A stretch of 64,000 bases of DNA from positions 25,550,764-25,614,763 of the forward strand of contig NC_090129.1 of assembly GCF_040581485.1 (NCBI RefSeq). The letters are read 5' to 3'. The notes under the pieces are model-generated. The model saw nothing but the letters and a program-made list of their open reading frames with translations. It made no database searches and was not told where the DNA came from. Within the stretch, counting starts at the first letter, position 1, and every line of letters starts with the position of its first letter. Shown here piece by piece: positions 26,511 to 39,300 of this stretch. Position numbers and translations under genes: made by a program. This stretch comes from Linepithema humile (taxonomy: Eukaryota; Arthropoda; Insecta; Hymenoptera; Formicidae).

Positions 26511-29500
26511 AAAGGTGCAGAATTTGTGCCGCTTATCTCTTTAAAAGAGTCTCGGAGTTCTCATCGAGAATTTGAGTAATAAATTGTTTTCAAGTTATCA
26601 CAATAAAAGCATCGTCACAGTTGACATGCAGCATCTTCAAACATCTGATTGGCCTAGTATCATTCGAACAACCGATGTCTGATATGCAGCACGTTGGGTC
26701 GCGGCCGATATCGACGTATGTGCAGCGGTCATTCCGTTGATTCCGCAGTCACCGTGGTATTTAGATAATGCATGCCCGTAATTCCGTCGCTGTACTTCTG
26801 ACAACGCGTTTATTCTCGATCGCAATCCAGTCTTGCGTCATGGAATGCTGTAAAATATTGTGCTGACTAATAGTCGTCCGCTTGTAACTATCGCGTTGGG
26901 CGTTGCAGACACTTTATTTGCCGTCATGTTTATCCGTAACGATAATCCATTTCGCAATTATTGCTAAGTATTGAATCTGCCCAAACATTTGTCACTTCCA
27001 CTTTTCACCATGATTTATATTGAGTATTTATATCAGATGTATAAAAATAAAATAAAATAGAGCTACATTTGAACATCGCGTTACGCTATCGCTAACAATT
27101 ACGTAAAATCACCACAATTGCTGTATGTTCCGATTAGTTTCCCGTAATCGCCATGCGAGCCGCATCGTTGCACGCGGTACAACGCAATGTTTCGCTGTCA
27201 ACCGAACCGAAACCGGAAGTTACGACCCAATACATTTGTGACACAGTACAGTGCGTAACAAAATAGTAAAATATTTCTGATCAAATGCAGAAACAAAACT
27301 GTCATATGATCCGACATCCATGTACTATAGTAAACACGATCCCTATGGCGTCGATCCCACACACGCGTTACAATTCACAATACGATACAATTGCAGTGTT
27401 CTGCAAAACTGAACAGCGGCGATTTTATGTATAAACACGCGAGAATGCGCGTTGGAGCAAAGAAAACTTTTACAAAAATGCATCTTTGATGTACAGTGTT
27501 ATGTCTATACTCGAAGAAGTATTGCGCAGAGCGATACTTTTTATGCCAGAAAGAACGAAACGTATAAAAGCTACTATTATTTTTTCTTATGGTATTTGGC
27601 GATGCTTTAATATTTTAAAAGCAGCTAAATTTCGTGATACAACGAAGATATACGATTATAAATATGCATTGTACGATAAATTTGAACTCGGTATAAATGA
27701 ATGCGATAATATAAATTAACTAGCTTATCTGCTGCTATTTTATTGGGAGTCGTGAAAAAATTTATTTTGAATGACAAAAGAAAGCAAATAAAAAAAAGGA
27801 AAAAACTGGACTGAAATGTGCGTAATACAATTATATTAATTTATATTTATTATTATAAAAATTATTTAATAGCTTTAAAGATAATATGGTAAAATTAATG
27901 AAATATCAGTCATATAATTTTTCTGCAGCTTCTGAACACGCGAGTATAGAAAGGATCTAAGAATTCGCAATCTTTTGATTGATGAGAGCTACGTGCCGAT
28001 CTGTGTTTTCGTGAAATAAGGAATCACACGAGTGTATCTAAATTGCTGTTATACTCGTAAAACCGCGAAGCATGGCAGGTTACGATACTGCATTATGAAA
28101 AAAGACGGCGGCTGCTGCAGGATTTACGAACGTTGATCGCCGGTTGTGTCATGCTGGAAATGCATATGCATTCTGGCCGCGTCTTCTCGATTTGTCAAAA
28201 GCGAAAACCGGTAAATTATTTTTTCTTTTTTGTGGTATAAATGTTGGAATAAGTTTCTCGTATGTGTTATCGATTTTTTGATATATATATAAATGAAAAA
28301 TGAGGAAGAGGAAACTGGCATGGACGTGTTTCTTGTGTTGCTCAAAAATTTGAAACTTCGAGATTCATTTGACGTTAATTCTTCGTCCATCAGTGCGGGA
28401 TTGGAGAAAGTTTGGAGAGAAATCGATCGGCCTTTCGCACTGGCGCATCTGACTCATCCATCTTTCTGAAACCGTCATTAACGACGCTCCCTTTTGTGCG
28501 CTATCCGCGCGAGCAACTAAACGCGCGCAAAAGCGTATTGCGAGCCCTTCCGAGAATATAACACGATTAGGGAAGAGGCGTCTTTTATTGGACAGATATC
28601 TCGTCCTCACGAAAGCTTCTCCTTTTATTTCTATGCTCAGTTACCCCCCGAGGAACATAACGAGACAGGATAAGGACGAGGTCTAATCTGGTCTTTACGA
28701 AGTAGATCCTGGCCGACGCGGAATATACGGGCCTTTCGTGAATAATTCTTAGGACGTTGGACAATGCGTCAATGAAAAGCATTTGAATTCTTGAGTTTCT
28801 TGGAGTTAGAACAATCTAACCAGCAATAATATATTTTTTGCATTATTTTTATATGAATACAATACTTTTTAAGAATGTAATGCACGCTATTTATTTTTGA
28901 CAATTGCAGTTTTTAAATTTTATTGAAGCGCATTGTATTCTTTATGGCTGGCAGTTCGGAATCTTGCACTTACATTTTTTCTAACTTGTTATTACAGTTG
29001 AATCTTTATTTTATTCTAATAGGAATTTATTTCGAAAGTTTGGCAACAAGAGGGAGAGTAATGTATCATGAAATTTTCCGAGTGAATTGTGGCGTAGATC
29101 GTCAACGATAATTCAGTGTGTTCCTTGCATAAATCACGCGACTCTTGCGGCGAGATTAGAATACGCTGGCTCGAACGATGAGGGCTTTACCAGGACAAAT
29201 CGTGTCTCTCCGGAAAGCCTGCGTGTTGAAATACGAACAGTCTCTTGCGAGTAATCCTGTAGTTTTCCAAGATCGAGTTCGCTCGAATGTGAGCCATCTT
29301 GCAGCTTTCAAAGCCGTACAAGGCTCCCTCGGGAATTCTTCGAATAGCTGATGAAAGCCGTTCTATGTGGCACGATAATTTTTTGTGTAACTATGCGATA
29401 TATCTGTACTTGTCGACACGATAAATCAATGACAGTTGTTTGCGCATTTTTTTTTTATCATGTCAATGCCAATTATAATATAATTATAATATTAAAGCAA

Positions 29501-31744
29501 ACCATAGAATTGAATATTTAAGAAATATTTAATCCTTACAGCACTTCGTGTAAGGTTATAATTTTTTTATTATTAATTTAATATTTATTTAGAAAAAAGT
29601 GTTACATTTCTTGTAGGATAAAGAATGATTATATCAAATTACATTTAATTACATAGTGTTAATAAAAATGCCGTGTAAAATGTACATACTTTATTCTCAA
29701 CGCTAATCAACGCAATCTGTCAAAACAATCTTTTAATCGTGCATAACATAGCGTGAGTTGAATAATTTATGCAAAAAGGCGGAGAAATGTTATCGCGGTT
29801 ACGATCGGCATCTTTTGCACGAAAAAAGCATTTTCCAGTTTGCGTGGACCTCGTCGAGTCGTTTCGAGGACATTTATCGCAAAAGGGATCGAGGTGCTGC
29901 TCTATTCTGTACGAGCAATATCCTTTTGCGCGACACTAAAGAACGCGACGTTCACTCGAGCGACATCGAGATCACTCGATAACCCCTCGTTTTCCGAGCA
30001 TCGGTCCCCGCAGGATTTCTCCGAGACGTTCCGTTTCTCACGCGGATCACAGTATCGCCATTCGCTTTTTTCGTATCTACCGGAGCTCTAGTAATTTAAC
30101 TAACAATGAGAGGTCGGAAGAGCTAAAATAAAAAACAAAAAAAGAAAAGTTAGATCGAAAAAACATTGGAGAAAAAGTTTTAAGAGATAAGAATACATTT
30201 CTTTTTATAAAATTATATTTTATTTTTATATGCGTGCGTTACTTGATGCGTTTTCAATCTAGTATAATTTGCGTTTATAAAAAACATCTATATTGATGAC
30301 GATGTAAAATAAAAAAATTATTAATCTATTTTTCTCCGACAGAAGAAATAGCAGAAGGAATATAAATGGAAAAATTATTTTTCTGTGTGCATACACACAT
30401 GCATACACAACAAAATAAAAAAAAAAACAACTATTTGAAAAATATTAAAGTAAAAGTTTTATGAAATCCTATACAGAATACTTCTGTTTTCTTAAAAGGT
30501 ATAATTTAATTTTTGAATGGAATATTGAGTGGATAATTTAAAAAGAATATCGTTGAAGAATATAGAAACAATACAGTTGGTTAACTAAATCTCGAAATAA
30601 ATGAGATTTCGATCTTTCTTGAAGTCCTATTCTGGAGAAATTGATCAATAAGCAAGTGCTACCTTTTCTCTGTATTTGATCCACTTAAGCTTATTTATAT
30701 AGTAACGTACGAGCGGATGTAATTAAAGCGGTAGCTACCATAATTTTATCAAATTAATGTGAAATGTATGCGGCTCATTTCGAGCAGAAGTTCGTAGAGT
30801 TTGTGGGCGAAACACAAACATAAAATAGCGCAACAGTGCTAACAACTGAAAGGGCTCGCTATTCGCTTTCTCGTCTCATAGTAATTCGGGTTAACCAGGA
30901 ACTTCGTACATAGATTAAGCAATACTCAAGCCAAACTTGGGTCAGCGGTAACATGTCGCGAATCTAGTTTCGTTGTGTCTCGTCTCGACGATAAAGCGGC
31001 GGTGCATGCAGAGTAGATTAATTAATTAACTAGTTGCAGCGGAAAGTTGTTACTCACTGAAAATTAAAATGTAATGAAAAATGCATCGGAAAAACCTTTT
31101 ACATAGGCGGGAATTTAAATTTAATGCGTTGTGAAGAAAGTGATTATGTTAAAAGCGTGCTTAATTTCTGAACTGGCATCGTATTTTATACGCGATTAAT
31201 CACTGCATTTTGGATGATGAACGACATTCAATCGAAGAAATAATTAATTGTAAATTAATTCCATTGGTTAAGACTGAGTGATGATGTATTTATGGACACG
31301 CTGCGCCGCTGTAGCTAATGTAGGTAAATGTGCCGTTGACGAAGCCAATGTCTCTTAATCATTTCTTCAACATGTCCAATATTGTACGAAGCTACTTAGC
31401 GAATAATTCCGTCGACGTCGCATTTATCTATGTCTTATCCCGCACAGCTCAGGCTTTTCAGCGATACGACGCATCCTAATTAATGTGTTCCACTTGAGAA
31501 TCGGTGCCATTTTCAGCTTCGCAACTTCTCATCTTTTTTTTTCACAAGATGAATGGATCTGGAAGGATTCCGCACGTCATAGTTTTTCTTATTCCATTCT
31601 CTTCATCTAATGACTATTCTTGCCATTCTTCAGCAGTGCTCATCGTCAGCTCCGTGTGGATCTTTTTTTAAGCATCAGCATTAATTTACTTTAAGCTTCA
31701 ACTTTTTCTTATCTCGATTCCCACAGCTTATTGAATCTGTCGTG

Positions 31745-31767
31745 TTTTTTTTTTTTTTTTTTTTTTT
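31745..31767. repeat. homopolymer T run
   Basis: Twenty-three consecutive T bases lie about 150 bp upstream of the exon beginning at 31921. It could be a microsatellite or the tail of an old minus-strand retroposed copy, but no body of such a copy was recognised. Confidence 0.9.
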
Positions 31768-31920
31768 ACATTTTTAATGTTAGAACACAGTTCTTTCACA
31801 GGTCAAAGAATTATGGTACGCGAATAAATTCTTACGCGCGGCACAAGTTCTTTTTACAGCAATCTCCAGCATTAATCGTGGAAATCTTTCACTCAAGACT
31901 TGTCTGTTTCTTTTTTCCAG

Positions 31921-32073
31921 GATCGCGAATTCGTGGAGATGGAGGTGCCGTACAACGGTGCCCCGAAGAGGCCGGGTTCTCCGTCACCCCTGACCTCCCC
32001 CGCGCACAGCACTGCCTCCAGGGGCGGCTTGCTGCAGTCCTGCTGCGGACGCTGCTACCCCCAACGTTACCAG
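31921..32073 (+). CDS. Shal: Shal (Kv4), internal exon: proline-directed sites and Cys cluster
   Basis: This 51-codon exon continues the cytoplasmic tail. It starts DREFVEMEVPYNG, then KRPGSPSPLTSPAHS, a run of SP/TSP sites that could be targets of proline-directed kinases (as known for Kv4 tails), then GLLQSCCGRCYPQRYQ with a CCxxC cluster. The acceptor is TTTTTTCCAG|GAT. The donor CAG|GTACGC lies at 32074. The exon is 153 bp and phase 0 at both ends. Instead of splicing, the frame can also run on to a stop at 32301. Residue conservation with insect Shal is strong, and third positions are C/G-rich as expected of coding sequence. Confidence 0.95.
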
Positions 32074-32301
32074 GTACGCGGTCGGCGTATACTCGCCTCG
32101 ATTACTTCCATAAGCGAAACCGCGCCCTCGTCCTCCTCCCACTCTCACCAATCACAGCCCGGTCGGTCGCACTATCAGCAAGCACCGCCGGTCGACCCGG
32201 CGACCGTGCCGAACGTTGTGTTCAATGTGCCGGGCGATGCCGACCGGCAGCGTCGCCAAGGCGCGGGCTCGTCCAGCTCGTACAACGAGACCAGGGTGTG
32301 A
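32074..32301 (+). CDS. Shal: Shal alternative C-terminus by exon extension, ending ETRV
   Basis: If the donor at 32074 is not used, the frame continues for 75 codons to a TGA at 32299-32301. The added tail is Ser/Gln/Pro-rich (for example APSSSSHSHQSQPGRSH), followed by PNVVFNVPGDADRQRRQGAG and SSSSYNETRV. The final ETRV matches the class I PDZ-ligand pattern (x-S/T-x-hydrophobic). Codon third positions remain C/G-rich right up to the stop, unlike the AT-rich intron further on, which argues this is used coding sequence rather than accidental read-through. Long and short Shal isoforms are known in flies, which fits. Which tissues use it cannot be told from the sequence. Confidence 0.82.
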   Translation, partial: VRGRRILASITSISETAPSSSSHSHQSQPGRSHYQQAPPVDPATVPNVVFNVPGDADRQRRQGAGSSSSYNETRV

Positions 32302-33396
32302 GCCGGGGTACGGACTGTCGGCGCAATCCCTCACCGTCCGGCAACGGAATCGATTCACGAGATCGATCGCCGGCGTACGAAATATACGGCAATCCGATCA
32401 CCTCCGTGTCGAATTGCGGACTGTCGATTGAGACTCTCGTTCTTCGAGGACAGTGATTGTCCCCGTCGAGCTTCCAGATGCCGATGATAATCCAGCGGAC
32501 CTTTCAGTGTTTCGCAGTGATTTACCCAAATAGCAACGATGTTCGGCGTTTCAGCCTCGAGTCGTTGACAACTAATCGCTTCAGGCGCGACGAAAGTATT
32601 ATTCCCTAAGCTCTTCGGCTCGATGAGACGAATTGATCTTTTTTTTTTTCGAGAAAAGCAAATCGGGACGAGAACGTAACTTGTAGAGGGCCAAGATTGA
32701 CTTGCCGCGATTGCGGCCAGATCGCGAGCGAGGAATCTTAATTAAACGAGGGTCTTCAAGAGTTCAACGAGCATAGCTCGGATACGACGCTTTTAGCCGC
32801 CGCTGCTAATGGAAATCAGCTGTTTCCAGCTCAATGAATGGCTTAGCCGTTCGTGAACTAGCTGTTTATAATTCTTGATTCTTCGGGTAGCGTTAGCTAC
32901 TCTCAGCCAAAGTTTATCAGAGCCTCTGGCGACAAAGACTGACTGCAACACGTACCGCGAATGGTGAAGAAATATAAGAGAACTGTGCATACTCTGTCTT
33001 TCTTTACAGAGCACTGCCAGCCACTCTGTCTTCTATTATCGTTGGTACTCCATGCGGTTTTTCTTCCAGCTGGAATGTTAATTATCGTTGCTGTGCCACT
33101 CGTTCCTCAGTGCGATTCACTTTTCCGAAGGTGAAATCGTGGTTTTCAAGAGATTAATGAAATTGATGGAGATATTTTCGTTTGCTCAGGTCGAATCTTT
33201 TGATCTTCATAATAGCTTCGTTAGAAGGCAAGGACGGCCGATTACGCGGGTTGAATTAAATCCGTAAAATAACCTTGCTCGTGGTTCATGATGGCTGCCC
33301 TAAGTGATGAAAGCATATTCTATATTCCCACTCAGAAATTTATTCACGTCGCTTTCGTTGCTCTATTTTTTTGCGAGGTTGAAACTTTTTAATAAA
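32302..33396 (+). other. Shal: probable 3' UTR of the ETRV form; first part of intron C in the spliced form
   Basis: After the ETRV stop, the sequence stays GC- and CpG-rich until about 33300 with no convincing coding frame. The first AATAAA on the + strand that I find is at 33391-33396, just where composition becomes AT-rich. This suggests a 3' UTR of roughly 1.1 kb. The polyadenylation point is inferred. Confidence 0.5.
33391..33396 (+). terminator. Shal: candidate polyadenylation signal AATAAA for the ETRV form
   Basis: A canonical AATAAA at the downstream edge of the GC-rich segment, followed within 20 bases by a TGTGTCTGT motif that could serve as a downstream element. In AT-rich DNA AATAAA is common, so support is modest. 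Confidence 0.4.
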
Positions 33397-36300
33397 ACAT
33401 TGTGTCTGTAATTAGAGATCATAATTTAATTTTGTATCTTTTTGAAATAATGATTGTATAAATTCACTTGTTTAAATGAATATAGAGATAATTTATTTTT
33501 AAATCTAATAAAAACGCTTGTTCCAATTTTTTATCCGAACAATATTCGACTTGACGCATAAAAATTTTACACTATTATTATTTTTAAATAGATATCAAGT
33601 GTTTTATTGGATCACGTAATATAAGTGACTTCGGATTTTTTAAATAAATTTGTCTGGTTTTTTGTCGGGTAAAGCGCTTTTAATTAAGACGTAAATTAAA
33701 TGTTCGTTTGCCGAAGTTATAATCAAGTTTCGCCCGTATCACGATTTTTTCACGTTGCGTATAAAAGCGCACAGCTTAAAAATAACATTGTTCATTGGAA
33801 GATACGAAATTACTTATTACACAACCTAATATAATGAGAGTAATTAATGAAGAAAGAAAAGCTTTTATCTTTTTTTCTGGTTAAGAAAGCAGATCAAATT
33901 CAAAGAATGTAAAACAAATAGTCTTTATATAAAACAAGTTAAAGGCTAGATTGAGAAGAAATGAAAAGAAATCCAATATAAACGTAATCTTATTCTGTGC
34001 AGTTCATCATGGATTAAAGGAGAAAGTGAATTCTAACGATAAACCCCGACTGTCAAAGAGGATTCAGAACTTCGATCTGTGTTGTCCATCTCTCTCCAGC
34101 ACTGCCGCCGAGGGTTCGAATTCTGAATTGGTACTCTCAGGAATCAGGCGATAATCTCGATTCTAATCTCTACGAGGGTGAAGCGATTAATCGGATCGCC
34201 GATGTTTCGCTCACTTGATTTTCAAGAGATTTATCGTCGAAAATGTCCAGATTGGCAGACCAATAATGTGTCCAAAGCATGCGAGCCGTTCCGATCCGCT
34301 GCATTACTGTTGATTAATCTTTAGGATTGCTCAGGTACGCATCAGCCGAAGAATCTTCTCGCATTAATCGTGACAAACTTAGGATTATCTTGTAATTATA
34401 GGCATCCTAACAAGGATGGAATCTAAAAGACATTATCATAGTCACTATTATCTTCTTGCCAAATTCTAAATCGATGTTGTAGTTGTCAAGGTAGAATAAT
34501 GATAAATGCACTGAATCTTTTACTCTTTTTCGCTACTTTTTCGATATTTTTGATATCGACTGGGCCCGATGAGAAAGCAAAGATGTGAAATCAATTAAAT
34601 TAATTTATATAATAGTTTGATATATACAATATTTTTTCAACTATATTTCTTCCAAATAATATTTATTTTGTCTACATTTATTGTATATCTTTGTGTTTTA
34701 ATGTCTTCCTTTTTTCATAATTTTGGAATTTAATTTATCTAATTTATGTATCCAGAAAATATTTGTTCCATCGCATTTCTTTTCTGCTAAATGTGCAATT
34801 CATTCACGTAAAAAATTTATCACTAAGGAAACGATCGTGTTTTGTAGTGTATGTCACATCGAAGACGCATTTATGTCCTTCAGCAGCGCGACTTCTAATT
34901 TTCTCGATTGTATTTTCGCGCTCAACTGGTGAGCTTCGCGATACTTGATGATCCGTGGCTTCTCGCGAGAAGAACAAAACGGCCGCGCGTCTGTCTTTCT
35001 TTGTTATTTGCTCGATTCCCTCTGACGCGTCATCTGTTTTCGTTTCATCACTCTGAGTGATAGTTTCGGATGCCGCAAAGTAAATAAAGTCGTTTTGCTG
35101 AGATCGCTTTTGTGCTTTGAAGAAAATCTTAGAATTGCATGTCTCTTCCATGATTGTGGCAAATCTTAACAGCTACTTTAAGATTCCGTTACATTGACTG
35201 TTTTAACTGCCAGATAATTGATTATGACATTTTCATTGCGCTAAAGTCCACCGAACATTACAACAGGCGTGTATTTTGATACTTATATCCGTTAAATTGC
35301 ACACCACAATATATGTAACGATTGTTTTTAATTATTATTTAGTCTTTGCATCGCAGGTCCATTAAACTTAATTAATTAACATTTATGTTAATTCCCAAAT
35401 ATTATAATCATAGTTGTAGAATAGTAAAAACCGATAATACTCATGAGAATGAATTATAGTTGGCAGAAGTGATTAAACAGCAGACATTGTTGTTTTCTGA
35501 AATTTTGTAGAGACTATGGAGTAAAATTAATATTGTTGATCTTATTATGGAGATAAAAAAAAGATTAATTCTCATATTTTTAAATGTAGTAAGTATCTAT
35601 ATTATCAAATTATAGAGTTGCATCCTCAGATATTTTTTATTGCTGAATTACTTAAGTATCTTTCAATAGAATAAATAGTTTTCGAAGGCTTAAATATATT
35701 GTTGATTGAAGATATTTTCGCTTTTCTTATATTAAAAGGTAAAGTCGGGACAAATTTCAGGGACAAAGTCGCATCGTTTGATGCATATCGATAATGGTTG
35801 ACAGCTCGACACATAAATCAACATGCAAATCGGTCTTCACATGGCCGAGGTCGGCTTTAACGAGGGAAAATGAGAAGTGATGAACGGCCCGATCGATCGA
35901 CAGATCGAGGACGAAATTTCATTGAAACCCTATTAACAAATACCTCTACTATCTCGGTTTTCATGACCGCCATTTTTCAACCGTTCCATGACTTTGATCC
36001 TGTTTCATGCCCTTTCATCTGTTTTTCTACTGTTCATCGCTTAATCCACCGCGCAATCTGGTACTAATTTCAAATCCTCATAACGCTTTTGAAATTTGCG
36101 GCGGTCATTTCTGATAACAGAATAATTTCGGTAATTAGACCAAATTCTGCAAAATTTGTTTCCAAGAGGTATTCCATCCAATTTTATTTACATTAATTCG
36201 ATTGAATTTAATTTGACTTTAACTTATTTATTAACTCTTAATTTTAAAAGTTTTATTTATATTTTCTACGATAATTTTTTGCCCCAATGTTTGGGTGACT

Positions 36301-39300
36301 AATGTTTGACAGATTGTGGAAGATAAAATATTTAATAATAAAATTATTCCCTACTGAAAATTTTCTCTACGTACCATGCTCTATTTCTCTTTGTCTTTTC
36401 ATTTTTCTTCTTCTTCCTCGACGCCTGATTATATCTATCGGCCGTATCGTAAGTTGCCGGAAGAGTATGATTCTTGATATAGAACATTGTCTTCCGTTGA
36501 GAGAGCTACTCTGAATTTCATGAAAGTTTAGTGAAGCAAGTCTTTCTACTCCTCTCGCCATATTGTAGACCTACGAAGGATTTCGTATTCAATAGAATAT
36601 CTTTGCCTTCCATTGATTTAGGACCTAAGAGCAATTCGCTCTCTCTCTCTCCTTCTCTTTTTCTCGATCATATCGTAGATCAGCGACAGGCAATCTTTAC
36701 CTTGCAATCAACAAAGTAATTCAGTAGGTGCTATTTTTTTATTTAGTCTCAATATAATATAATATATAATAAAAATATAATAGTTACTTATCTATTTTTC
36801 TACATTTAATTGCGACAATTATAATTGTCATGTACTAGCTTCTAATTATAGATTGTTGTTCAACTCGCGTTAAATTGAGGTTTACAATGTTACAAAATTA
36901 TATACATAAATTATTCACACAAATTTGTTCAATTCAATTATTATTTATTTTATAAAATCATTTGATTAATTTCAAATACGACGTCAAATAATTATTAATG
37001 GAATATGTAATTGAAGTGTAAGTATCAAGGAATAGAAAAGGATATGCAAGGATTACGAGGGTTGTTCGTCGTTGTATTTAGATCCATAGGGAATCCAGAT
37101 CCGGCAGGATCGGTCCGTCGTCTTCCAGAGGAATTATCGACCCCATCTTTCACGGAGCGAGTCTCTCCGCAGCCCCGTGTCCCATGTCTTCCATTTTTAG
37201 ATTAACTCAACATACACCGCTGCATCGAGTCCTGCCCCGAGCTCGCGCCCATCCCGCTCTCGTCTGATAATCGCTCGTATTAATAACCCCTAACTCGATC
37301 TATATAATCCCCGTTCCATTAAAATCTACCGAACTCCGCCTACAACGCGCGAGCACGCCGCGTCGAAAGTTCAACCGCAAACCCGATCCGGTGTGGCCGA
37401 TTGACGAACGAACAGCCAATCGGTGCGCTGTGAGATGAATCTGGCTCGTATTTTATTATTGATAGAAATCATAGTCGCTATTTTTGCGAACACGCTAGCG
37501 TAACGTATTTTATTTTGATTGAAATGCGACGATATATTGCGAAATCCTTGACACTTTAATCCGTTTTGAAATTATTGGCAATTAATGTGAAAAAGAATAA
37601 TTAACAAATTTTAAATTCATGATTGGATTAAAATTTCGATACCTTTTTATTTGTACGTATTATAATTACTTAAATTGACTTTAACAATATGTATTGCACT
37701 CACAATTGTTTCAAAACATACAGTGATAAATTTATGGCCTTTGAAATAAATATTAAGATTACTGCATTTTTTAAATATTTTTATACAATAATTTACGCTT
37801 AAGTTCTGAAACATATGTAAGTTTTGCACGAACAATCTCGCATTTTAATCTAAAATTTACGCTAGTGTTCACGATTAGAGCTGGATATTAGCAATACTAT
37901 GGGCGATATTTCAACATACGAATTAGCTTACTTCGAAAGTGGCGGAAAATCGCTCGAGAGATTCCGAGACTTTCCTTACCAACGTGGCGACATTTGTCGC
38001 GAATGTATGAAACGAGGTTTCGAGATTAAGTTCTCCAGAGATGACGGAAGGTTGATCAATAGGTGCGAGGTTCTTTCTGCCCTAGCTTTAAGATGAACGA
38101 ACCCTTTCCCTATAGGCTCAACGAAGAAGAAAGAAAACGTTCGAATTATTACGATTAATTATTGATCGATAGTGAAAATGCAACAATGTAGGAGCTCGCG
38201 CGGTGCGAGATGTACATATATATCATATAATATTCATTAAGGCAAGTCGTTTCATTCAATCATCGACGACTGGCATGTGTTGAAGTTTGAGTAAAACAAA
38301 ATTATTACTTGAATATATCTTTGCTTTAATAGCATTCGCAAATTGAAATTTCTCTTTGCAGCAAAGAAATGATACATCACTTAATTGAAATAGTTAATTT
38401 ATACTTTATTAAGTATCGATTAAATCTTTTTCAGCTTTATTGGCTATTTCAATGAAAGTATAATGTTCAACAGATTATTTATAACGAAAATTTAGCAAAT
38501 TGTTAAGACAAAAGCAATGGCAAGAAATTAAAATCTTAAATTATTTTAATCTTATTGCGTTTTCAAATTAATCACGTGGATTCTCATTGACTTGTTGTGA
38601 AGAATTTATTGCGATGTCGATTGAACGGATATTATTTGGATATTCGCGAGCAGAGCTCGTTTCATGATTTGGTGCACGCCAGTCTGATATAAATAGTTTC
38701 CCCATCGTGATCGATTTACGTGGAAATACGGTCGCGTCCTTTATTTATTTTTTTTTAACTCTCGCAGAGATCCGCGTCGACGTCATTCATTCGTCATGCA
38801 ATCGATTTTACGTGGCGATTAAGGGTTGATTGCGAACCAACGTGCGATTGTCAGAGAAAAATAAAAATGAGCGATGCACATCACATGATTTTCTAAAGAA
38901 TATATGAATCTTTGTATATACATAACTCTTAGAATTATGTTTTATCATCTTTGATTAATTTATTACATTACGTGTTATTGCACGTTTTTATTTTTTTAAA
39001 TTTTGTCTAACAACATTTCACTATTTGGAATATTATATACTGATATAAGTTTATTTTATTTTGAAATTAAGCTCAATTAAGAGATTTTTCCGATCAGCCC
39101 TTAACTACATTTTAGCTACGAAATACTTGCCACATTCCAGAGCGGTCTGTTGCTTTCGATAATGCGATTATTTTTCCCACGTATCGCGGCCTAAGCGCGA
39201 CATGATAAAATCAAATCAACAGAATCAAGGAAATAAAGAAATTGAGATTTTTTAACAAACTTCTTCATTCCTTACATGACTCTTTTTCGTGTAAATATAA

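Larger units (their letters stand above)
25501..31920 (+). other. Shal: Shal intron B, remainder
   Basis: Intronic, with CpG-rich patches at about 25500-25760, 26690-26830, 28090-28760, 29130-29360 and 29790-30080. It contains the MITE-like element at 25953-26167, a small hairpin at 26478-26510 and a 23-base T run at 31745-31767. It ends in a pyrimidine-rich tract and TTCCAG before the third Shal exon. No other coding sequence was recognised. Confidence 0.72.

Noticed and set aside
31731..32456. 241-codon open frame on the + strand
   Set aside because: It overlaps the secure Shal exon in another frame, begins with a poly-Phe run from the T tract, and reflects GC-rich composition only.
37011..37205. 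64-codon open frame in a CpG-rich patch with TTCCAG inside
   Set aside because: The peptide has no recognised family and no downstream donor or credible terminal-exon context.
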